Shown here piece after piece: positions 1 to 4,950 of a stretch of 5,879 nucleotides of DNA; position 1 is the stretch's first letter, and every line of letters begins with the position of its first letter. Made by a program: the position numbers and the translations under genes. The stretch is from Candidatus Thermokryptus sp. (GTDB lineage: Bacteria > Bacteroidota > Ignavibacteria > Kryptoniales > Kryptoniaceae), in contig JAPYWO010000103.1 in NCBI GenBank assembly GCA_028276305.1, positions 1 to 5,879 on the forward strand, read 5' to 3'. The notes under the pieces are model-generated. The model made no database searches and was not told the DNA's origin. It saw only the letters and a list, made by a program, of their open reading frames with translations.

Positions 1-365
1 CAGCAAGTGGTGGAGCAAGGATGATGGAAAGTGCTCTTTCGCTTATGCAGATGGCTAAAACCTCAGCGATGTTAACTAAATTGTCGGAAGCCGGTATCCC
101 TTATATTTCAATTTTAACTGATCCAACCACTGGAGGGGTAACAGCAAGTTATGCGATGCTTGGAGATATAAACATTGCCGAGCCGGGTGCTTTGATTGGT
201 TTTGCCGGACCAAGGGTAATTAAACAGGCAACTGGAAAAGATTTACCAGAGGGATTTCAACGATCAGAATTTCTCCTTGAGCATGGATTTATTGATTTAA
301 TTGTTCATCGCAAAGAGTTGAAGAATAGGGTTGTGCAGATTTTAAAACTTTTGTTAGAGAAGTAA
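1..365 (+). CDS. accD: Acetyl-CoA carboxylase carboxyltransferase subunit beta (C-terminal part, 5' truncated)
   Basis: This is the last 120 codons of accD. The reading frame is open from base 3, bases 1-2 belong to a split codon, and the stop is TAA at 363-365. With AccA, AccD forms the carboxyltransferase that moves CO2 from carboxybiotin (on AccB) to acetyl-CoA, giving malonyl-CoA for fatty-acid synthesis in the cytosol. The visible part carries the crotonase-fold core: SGGARMMES at the left edge, then [40 protein letters not shown] and the tail [16 protein letters not shown]. All are characteristic AccD blocks. The N-terminal zinc ribbon lies outside the window. AccD is usually about 280-300 residues, so a bit under half is seen. 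The frame is intact and ends at the family's normal C-terminus. The gene converges on ssrA, with 26 bases between the two 3' ends. Confidence 0.96.
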   Translation, partial: ASGGARMMESALSLMQMAKTSAMLTKLSEAGIPYISILTDPTTGGVTASYAMLGDINIAEPGALIGFAGPRVIKQATGKDLPEGFQRSEFLLEHGFIDLIVHRKELKNRVVQILKLLLEK

Positions 366-366
366 T

Positions 367-390
367 TTTAAATGGGGATAAAAATTTAAA
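367..390. terminator. Possible weak AT-only hairpin between convergent accD and ssrA
   Basis: TTTAAAT (367-373) and ATTTAAA (384-390) are perfect inverted repeats around a 10-base loop. They fill nearly the whole gap between the accD stop and the ssrA 3' end, so one hairpin could serve both genes. The stem has no G-C pair and there is no clean U-tract, so it is not a canonical Rho-independent terminator. In DNA this AT-rich a 7-bp match could be chance. The location is the main argument for it. Confidence 0.2.
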
Positions 391-391
391 G

Positions 392-752
392 TGGAGGTGC
401 CGGGAGTCGAACCCGGGTCCGGAAGCCAAGCACTTAAAACATCTTCACGCTTAGCCTACCTTTTAAATTTCGCTCCATCTTTAGGGGGTAGGCGCCCGAG
501 ATGGAGCTATCTCAGGTGAATTTAACTTGCTGGGACTCCCTGAGAAAAGTCCCGGCAAGTGCCTGTCGTTGTCCACGCCCTTTATAACCCGGACAGGCAC
601 GAGTTATAAAGGACGGGCTGCTTTCTAATTAGGCAGCCAAGGCATAGTTATAGTTGGCACTTATTTTTCGCCGTTTGTTTTACGTGCACACGGCAAAAGC
701 ACGGCGTGCAGTTTTAAGTGCCTTCGGCTCCCGTCGAAACCACATCACCCCC
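392..752 (-). ncRNA. ssrA: Transfer-messenger RNA (tmRNA), complete
   Basis: The tmRNA rescues stalled ribosomes with SmpB and tags the unfinished peptide for proteolysis. On the minus strand the 5' end GGGGGUG (752-746) pairs with CACCUCC (399-393), including one G-U, to form the acceptor stem. The tRNA-like elements GGTTTCGACGGG (near 741-730) and T-arm CCGGG-TTCGACT-CCCGG (416-400) are present. Helix P2 is CACTTAAAAC (720-711) with GTTTTAAGTG (440-431). Four H-type pseudoknots can be drawn. PK1: 703-699/687-683 and 694-690/674-670. PK2: 612-603/588-579 and 600-592/567-559. PK3: 553-548/537-532 and 544-539/516-511. PK4: 507-499/480-472 and 493-487/460-454. The tag frame starts at GCC 658-656. 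A392 is the discriminator base; the bases after it are C then T, so CCA is not encoded and must be added. The length of 361 nt is normal for a one-piece tmRNA, and G+C is about 52% by hand count. Confidence 0.97.
629..658 (-). CDS. tmRNA proteolysis-tag reading frame (ANYNYALAA)
   Basis: This is the mRNA-like segment of ssrA. The resume codon is GCC (658-656), followed by AAC TAT AAC TAT GCC TTG GCT GCC and TAA (631-629). It encodes ANYNYALAA. With the alanine carried by tmRNA itself, the tag added to stalled proteins would be AANYNYALAA. The resume codon was chosen because AAAAATAAGT just before it resembles the AAAAAATAGTC that precedes the E. coli resume codon, and because PK1 ends 11 bases upstream, at 670. 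The C-terminal YALAA is the usual ClpXP-type degron. The tag is one residue shorter than the E. coli tag AANDENYALAA. Confidence 0.9.
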   Translation of the reverse strand, partial: ANYNYALAA

Positions 753-880
753 AATTTCAAAGAGCTACAGTAGTTCCAGAAATTTTAACAATTTAATTTT
801 GCCTAAGGTTTCCATTAAAATTTAAAAAATCTTATCAAGAATTCCAAACTCGTTATTGCTAACGGCAAAAATACAAAAAC

Positions 881-913
881 TTGCAATTTCATCTAAACTT
901 TTTTATTTTTTTG
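881..913 (+). promoter_or_regulatory. Candidate promoter of the peptidase-epimerase-meaB-ACAD unit
   Basis: TTGCAA (881-886), 17 bases, then TATTTT (904-909) each match four of six bases of the sigma-70 hexamers at ideal spacing. The same stretch ends in TTTG (910-913), so it can also be read loosely against the Bacteroidota pattern of an upstream TTG and a downstream TA...TTTG, although the spacing is two bases off consensus. A start about 7 bases after the -10 hexamer would leave a leader of only a few bases before ATG 923. Because the region is AT-rich, chance matches are likely. Confidence 0.25.
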
Positions 914-922
914 TAAAAAAGT

Positions 923-2545
923 ATGAAAGCAACCAAATTAATTTACCGAATTTTAGCCACTGCTTTTTCCATTCAGACACTGCTCACGCAAGAAATTACT
1001 GGATTTCTTCCACAAAATATAAGTGCTCAAATTGAATGGGAGCGTAAATTTTTGTCCTTTCCTAAAGCAAGTAATTGTGAAAAGCATTTGTTTATTTTGA
1101 CCGAAGAACCTCATCCAGCAAGTAGTGAAGCCAGCGATAAAGTTGTGAAATATATTGATAGAGTTTTCAAATCCTATGGATTAAACTCAAAAGTTTTTGA
1201 GTATTGGGCTTATCTTCCATATCCTGAGGAAGTTTCGCTTGAGTTGACACAACCCGAGGTCGTTAAGTTTGAATTAAAGGAGACAACTTGGTTGTGGGAT
1301 AAAGATACATACGATGATAACATCTTTACATTTTACAATGCTTATTCTCCAGATGGGGAAGTTGAGGGGCAAGTTGTATATGTCAATTATGGTCTCCCTG
1401 AAGATTATAAAAAACTTAAAGAACTTGGAGTTGATGTGAAAGGGAAAATTGTTATAGCAAGATACGGTAAATCATTTAGAGGAGTTAAAGCGAAAGTTGC
1501 GGAAGAGAATGGTGCACTTGGATTAATAATTTACTCTGATCCAATGGATGATGGGTATATGAAAGGCGATGTTTATCCGAGAGGTCCTTGGAGACCAGAG
1601 GAAGCTGTACAAAGGGGGAGCATTTATTATATGTTTGAATATCCAGGTGATCCATTAACGCCTGGTTATCCGGCTCTAAAAGACGCAAAAAGAATCCCAC
1701 CTGAATCAGCGAAAAGTTTGCCTAAAATTCCTACAATGCCTGTTTCATATAAGATTGCAAGAAAGATACTTGAAAACTTATCAGGATTGAATGTCCCGGA
1801 GGGTTGGCAAGGTGGTTTGCCTTTTGCTTATCATGTTGGACCTGGTCCAGCTAAAGTTAAGATGAAAATTAAATCCGATTGGAAATTTAGACGAATTAAA
1901 AATGTCATTGCAGAATTGAAGGGTTTTGTTGAACCAGAGAAAAAAATAATACTCGGGAATCACCATGATGCTTGGGTTTACGGCGCAGTGGACCCAAATA
2001 GTGGAACATCGGTGATGCTGGAAACAGCAAGAGCATTATCTGAACTTGTTAAAAGCGGATGGAAACCAAAGCGAAGTATACTGTTTTGCGCTTGGGATGC
2101 TGAAGAGTATGGATTAATTGGTTCAACTGAATGGGTTGAGGAAAATTTGAAAGATTTGTCTGAAAATGCAATTGTTTATATTAACATTGATGCTGCTGTT
2201 TCAGGTAAAAATTTTGGTGCAAGCTCCGTTCCTTCTCTTGATAATTTTATTCAAGAGGTAATAAAAAATGTAAATGACCCGGAGTCAGGCAATAGTATTT
2301 TCTATGAGATGTGGTTAAGACAAAATAAAGAAAATAGGAAAAAATATAATCCAGATTCAGCAAAGGTTAAAATTGGAAGATTGGGAAGTGGTTCTGATTA
2401 CAAAGCTTTTCTTGATTATGCGGGGATTCCTTCAGTAGATTTGAGTTTTTCCGGAAATTATGGCGTTTATCATTCACAACTTGACAATTTTTACTGGATG
2501 AAAAATTTTGGAGATCCGAGTTTTAAATATCAGAGACAATGGTGA
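923..2545 (+). CDS. M28 family (GCPII-like) zinc metallopeptidase, PA and catalytic domains; C-terminal domain split off by a frameshift
   Basis: This is a probable exported di-zinc carboxypeptidase/dipeptidase of the glutamate carboxypeptidase II / NAALADase group (M28B). Residues 1 to about 22 (lysines, then ILATAFSIQTLL) look like a weak signal peptide. A PA insert follows (GQVVYVNYGLPEDY 149-162, KGKIVIARYGKSFRG 173-187, LIIYSDP 201-207, GDPLTPGYP 242-250), then the M28 catalytic fold. By alignment from memory to human GCPII, the zinc ligands are H347 (GNHHDAW), D357 (VDPNSG), E395 and D423 (INIDAA), with H517 (YHSQLDNF) the last, and catalytic base E394 in WDAEEYG. All are present. ATG 923 is the first start after an in-frame TAA (914-916); no Shine-Dalgarno is seen. 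The frame stops at residue 540, just after DPSFKYQ, where family members continue into a dimerisation helix bundle. That bundle is encoded one frame over, starting at 2539. The enzyme class is clear; the substrate is not. Confidence 0.9.
   Translation: MKATKLIYRILATAFSIQTLLTQEITGFLPQNISAQIEWERKFLSFPKASNCEKHLFILTEEPHPASSEASDKVVKYIDRVFKSYGLNSKVFEYWAYLPYPEEVSLELTQPEVVKFELKETTWLWDKDTYDDNIFTFYNAYSPDGEVEGQVVYVNYGLPEDYKKLKELGVDVKGKIVIARYGKSFRGVKAKVAEENGALGLIIYSDPMDDGYMKGDVYPRGPWRPEEAVQRGSIYYMFEYPGDPLTPGYPALKDAKRIPPESAKSLPKIPTMPVSYKIARKILENLSGLNVPEGWQGGLPFAYHVGPGPAKVKMKIKSDWKFRRIKNVIAELKGFVEPEKKIILGNHHDAWVYGAVDPNSGTSVMLETARALSELVKSGWKPKRSILFCAWDAEEYGLIGSTEWVEENLKDLSENAIVYINIDAAVSGKNFGASSVPSLDNFIQEVIKNVNDPESGNSIFYEMWLRQNKENRKKYNPDSAKVKIGRLGSGSDYKAFLDYAGIPSVDLSFSGNYGVYHSQLDNFYWMKNFGDPSFKYQRQW
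2527..2545 (+). other. Frameshift point between the two parts of the M28 peptidase
   Basis: The upstream frame reads FKYQRQW then TGA (2543-2545). The downstream frame begins after its own TAA (2524-2526) and reads ...TMVKIVGLMLMRL. The join must therefore lie in 2527-2545. Adding one A within CAGAGACAATGG to give CAG AGA ACA ATG restores FKYQRTMVKIVGLM, which lines up without gaps with human GCPII FKYHLTVAQVRGGM (from memory). This implies one lost base, either real or a sequencing/assembly error. The start ATG (2539-2541) overlaps the upstream stop as ATGGTGA, so coupled reinitiation giving two polypeptides is also possible. Confidence 0.8.
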
Positions 2546-3024
2546 AAATTGTTGGTTTAATGTTGATGAGATTAAGTTCCTGCGACTATCTCCCGTTTGA
2601 TTATTTTGATTACGCAGTTGAGATAGAGAAGTATATAAATGACATAGATAGTGTTTTTTCAGAAGAATTGAAAAATGCAAATTTGAATCTTTCAAGTTTA
2701 AAAGAAAAGGTTTCAAAGTTAAAAGATTTAACAAGGGAGTTAAGAGGAAAACAAAAAATGTTATTGCAAATTGAAATCCAAAAAATTGAACAAAAATTTT
2801 CACCAAAGGAAGGGTTATGGAACAGAAATTGGTATAAACACAGAATTTATGCTCCAGGTTACTACCTGGGCTATGGATACCAATCTTTGCCTGGAATTAA
2901 CGAGGCATTAGTTTTTGGCAATTTTGAAGTTGCTAAAAATGAAATTAAATTATTAGAGAAAATTTTAGATGATGTAAATTCTTATCTGCAAAATTTATTA
3001 AAAACAAAATCGGGTAATAAATGA
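2539..3024 (+). CDS. C-terminal dimerisation domain of the M28 peptidase (TfR-like helical domain), separate frame
   Basis: These 161 codons encode the transferrin-receptor-like dimerisation domain that closes GCPII-type peptidases, not an independent gene family. Landmarks are GLMLMRLSSCDYLPFDY (6-22), matching MVFELANSIVLPFD of human GCPII; a charged helical middle (about 38-85, rich in K/E/L); and WYKHRIYAPGYYLGYGYQSL (98-117) followed by PGINEAL, matching the [22 protein letters not shown] block. In human GCPII this block lends substrate-pocket residues. Here the tyrosine of the K-Y pair is kept but the lysine is replaced by glycine (G111-Y112), which argues against simple glutamate specificity. 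Joined to the upstream part the protein would be about 700 residues, normal for the family. The frame has no further damage. ATG 2539 may not be a true start. The stop TGA overlaps the epimerase ATG by four bases (ATGA). Confidence 0.85.
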   Translation: MVKIVGLMLMRLSSCDYLPFDYFDYAVEIEKYINDIDSVFSEELKNANLNLSSLKEKVSKLKDLTRELRGKQKMLLQIEIQKIEQKFSPKEGLWNRNWYKHRIYAPGYYLGYGYQSLPGINEALVFGNFEVAKNEIKLLEKILDDVNSYLQNLLKTKSGNK

Positions 3025-3959
3025 AGATATTAGTAACAGGTGGTGCTGGTTTTATTGGTTCTCATGTTGTTGATGCGTATTTAGAACTCGGTCACGAAGT
3101 AGTAGTTGTAGATAATTTGTCAAGCGGAAGTATTGAAAATCTGAATCCAAAGGCAAAATTTTACAAGATGGATATAAGAGACAGTGATATTGAAGATTTA
3201 TTTAAAAATGAAAAGCCAGATGTTGTAAATCATCATGCTGCACAAATGGATGTTAGAAAATCGGTTGAAGATCCAATTTACGACGCGGATGTCAACATAA
3301 TTGGAAGTTTAAATCTTCTTCAGAACTGTATTAGGTATGGAGTAAAAAAATTTATATTTGCTTCAACAGGAGGAGCTATTTACGGGGAACAAGATTACTT
3401 TCCCGCCGATGAAGAGCATCCGACGAGACCTTTATCCCCATATGGTGTTGCCAAGTTAACGGTGGAGAAATATCTTTATTTTTACAAAGAAGTTCACGGT
3501 TTAAACTATGTTGTTTTAAGGTATGCCAATATATACGGTCCAAGGCAAAATCCTCATGGTGAAGCTGGTGTCGTGGCTATTTTCACAAGTAAAATGTTAA
3601 AGGGTGAGCAACCGGTAATAAATGGAGATGGTTTTCAAACAAGAGATTATACATTCGTTGGGGATGTAGTTAGGGCAAATGTTTTAGCCCTAAGTTACGA
3701 AAAGTCCGATGTTTTCAACATTGGGACAGGCATTGAAACAGATGTTAACACATTATTTCACAAGTTAAAACAACTAACGGGCGCAAATTGCGGTGAGTTT
3801 CACGGACCTGCAAAACCTGGTGAACAGAGAAGAAGTGTTATAAGTTATGAAAAGATCTATAAAACTCTTGGATGGAAACCGATGACTTCACTTGATGAAG
3901 GATTAAGGTTAACAGTTGAGTTTTTTAAAAACAAATTTAAATCGCAATTTGATAGTTGA
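3021..3959 (+). CDS. galE: NAD-dependent nucleotide-sugar epimerase, GalE type (probable UDP-glucose 4-epimerase)
   Basis: This is a short-chain dehydrogenase of the extended (SDR) class, 312 residues. It probably interconverts UDP-glucose and UDP-galactose, or the N-acetyl forms, for cell-surface polysaccharide or galactose metabolism. The Rossmann NAD motif is GGAGFIG (7-13), with D31 in VVVVDNLSSG binding the adenosine ribose. HHAAQMDVRKSVEDP (71-85) follows. The active site is STGGAIYG (115-122) with the YxxxK pair Y141-K145 in SPYGVAKLTVEKY. LRYANIYGPRQNPHGEAGVV (166-185) and the late RDYTFVGDVVRAN (208-220) and FNIGTG blocks bind the sugar nucleotide. The whole sequence closely resembles the roughly 310-residue GalE of Thermotoga and archaea, shorter than E. 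coli GalE. Specificity among UDP-Glc, UDP-GlcNAc and related sugars cannot be fixed from motifs. ATG 3021 overlaps the previous stop as ATGA, which suggests translational coupling; no Shine-Dalgarno is visible. Confidence 0.88.
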   Translation: MKILVTGGAGFIGSHVVDAYLELGHEVVVVDNLSSGSIENLNPKAKFYKMDIRDSDIEDLFKNEKPDVVNHHAAQMDVRKSVEDPIYDADVNIIGSLNLLQNCIRYGVKKFIFASTGGAIYGEQDYFPADEEHPTRPLSPYGVAKLTVEKYLYFYKEVHGLNYVVLRYANIYGPRQNPHGEAGVVAIFTSKMLKGEQPVINGDGFQTRDYTFVGDVVRANVLALSYEKSDVFNIGTGIETDVNTLFHKLKQLTGANCGEFHGPAKPGEQRRSVISYEKIYKTLGWKPMTSLDEGLRLTVEFFKNKFKSQFDS

Positions 3960-4923
3960 TTTAGTCAATAAGGTTGTAAATGGTGATTTTAAGGCGATTT
4001 CAAAAGCTATATCAATTATTGAGAACAATTATCCTGAAAGCGAAGAACTTATAAGAAAAATTTATCCTTATACAGGCAGATCTTACAAAGTTGGCATAAC
4101 TGGTCCTCCAGGCGCTGGAAAAAGTACCATTGTTTTTCAACTTACGAAACTTTTAAGAAGAGAAGGAGCAAAGGTTGGAATAATTGCTGTTGATCCAACA
4201 AGTCCTTTTACAGGGGGATCGCTTCTTGGAGACAGAGTTAGGATGAATGAGTTAACGCTTGATGATGGTGTTTTCATAAGAAGCATGGCAACGAGAGGAA
4301 GTTTAGGTGGTCTAAGTAAAAGAGCAGATGAAGCTGGTGATATACTTGATTCAGCTGGATTTGATTATATAATTTTTGAAACGGTTGGAGTTGGACAATC
4401 GGAACTTGATGTTGTAAAAGTCGCAGATACGATAGTCGTTGTCTTGGTTCCCGAATCTGGTGACTCAATTCAAGCAATGAAGGCAGGATTGATGGAAATA
4501 GCGGATATTTTTGTGTTGAACAAAAGCGATCGCGAGGGGGCTGATGTGGCGGTTAATTCAATAAAAAGTGTGATGAGTTTTAGACAAAAATTAGATCAGT
4601 GGGAAATAAATGTGATAAAAACCATCGCAAGTTCAGGTCAAGGAGTGGATGAATTATTAAGTGAAATAAAAAAACACAGGGATTTTTTATTTAGAACGGG
4701 GGAATTTTATAAAAGAAGGAAGGATAAATTGAAGTTCAAAATAAAAGAAATCATTGAAGAGAGGCTAAGGAAAAATTTCTGGAATATTGAAAGGGAGAAA
4801 ATTCTTGACGAAAAAATCTCTTCTTTGGAATTGCCAAAAGCAAACCCATTTGAAATAGCTGAAGAACTAATTGAAAATTTTTACCAAAATAATTTTTTAA
4901 ACGAAACCAAAAGTTTCCATTAA
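3916..4923 (+). CDS. meaB: MeaB/ArgK family G3E GTPase, chaperone of methylmalonyl-CoA mutase
   Basis: This is a P-loop GTPase of the MeaB (human MMAA) family. It gates B12 loading of methylmalonyl-CoA mutase and protects it from inactivation, in the cytosol. With a TTG start at 3916 it is 335 residues, normal for the family. The N-terminal helix segment VNGDFKAISKAISIIENN (21-38) precedes the Walker A GPPGAGKST (63-71). Then come DPTSPFTGGSLLGDRVRM (93-110), RSMATRGSLGGLS (122-134), the ETVGVGQSE switch (155-163), NKSD for guanine (202-205) and the C-terminal arm with KFKIKEIIEERL (273-284). An in-frame TAA at 3910-3912 closes the frame upstream, and no ATG occurs before the P-loop, so the start is non-ATG. 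TTG 3916 has AAGG (3905-3908) seven bases ahead; TTG 3949 is the alternative. The gene overlaps the epimerase by 44 or 11 bases. The mutase genes are not in the window. The older name ArgK (arginine-transport kinase) is a misannotation of this family. Confidence 0.93.
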   Translation: MSFLKTNLNRNLIVDLVNKVVNGDFKAISKAISIIENNYPESEELIRKIYPYTGRSYKVGITGPPGAGKSTIVFQLTKLLRREGAKVGIIAVDPTSPFTGGSLLGDRVRMNELTLDDGVFIRSMATRGSLGGLSKRADEAGDILDSAGFDYIIFETVGVGQSELDVVKVADTIVVVLVPESGDSIQAMKAGLMEIADIFVLNKSDREGADVAVNSIKSVMSFRQKLDQWEINVIKTIASSGQGVDELLSEIKKHRDFLFRTGEFYKRRKDKLKFKIKEIIEERLRKNFWNIEREKILDEKISSLELPKANPFEIAEELIENFYQNNFLNETKSFH

Positions 4924-4950
4924 AAACAAATATCATCCATTAAAATGGAT
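4916..4950 (+). repeat. Two direct copies of TCCATTAAAA 20 bases apart, second copy inside a palindrome at the ACAD start
   Basis: TCCATTAAAA occurs at 4916-4925 and 4936-4945, starts exactly 20 bases (about two helical turns) apart. The first copy crosses the meaB stop. The second overlaps the inverted repeat ATCCAT-TAAA-ATGGAT (4935-4950), whose right arm contains the acyl-CoA dehydrogenase ATG. A third copy lies at 811-820, and there the shared word extends to 13 bases, GTTTCCATTAAAA, also present at 4913-4925. This arrangement could be an operator for a dimeric regulator, but no regulator is encoded nearby and AT-rich chance matches cannot be excluded. Confidence 0.35.

Noticed and set aside
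391..420. Separate tRNA gene on the minus strand
   Set aside because: The T-arm and acceptor end look like a tRNA 3' half, but no anticodon or D arm lies next to them. The matching acceptor strand is 350 bases away at 752-746, so this is the tRNA-like part of tmRNA.
758..791. ssrA promoter on the minus strand (TTGTTA 791-786, TAGCTCTTTG 767-758)
   Set aside because: The -35-like word is fair, but TAGCTC matches the -10 consensus poorly and the TA-to-TTTG spacing is two bases off the Bacteroidota pattern. A promoter must be nearby but I cannot place it.
780..823. Inverted repeat AAATTTTAA (780-788) / TTAAAATTT (815-823) in the ssrA-peptidase gap
   Set aside because: The arms contain only A and T in very AT-rich DNA and the loop is 26 bases, so it is likely chance.
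1651..1660. TCCATTAACG as a further copy of the TCCATTAAAA motif
   Set aside because: It matches only eight of ten bases and lies inside the peptidase coding region, where codon content explains it.
2519..2545. Programmed -1 ribosomal frameshift joining the peptidase halves
   Set aside because: The run TTTTAAAT (2521-2528) contains T TTA AAT, but its codons are not in the translated frame, and the -1 frame has a TAA at 2524-2526 just after it. Within the only possible window, 2527-2545, there is no slippery heptamer.
2474..2806. 110-codon open frame on the minus strand
   Set aside because: It lies opposite the peptidase halves, which have clear family motifs. Its leucine/phenylalanine-rich composition is what the reverse of an AT-rich gene produces.
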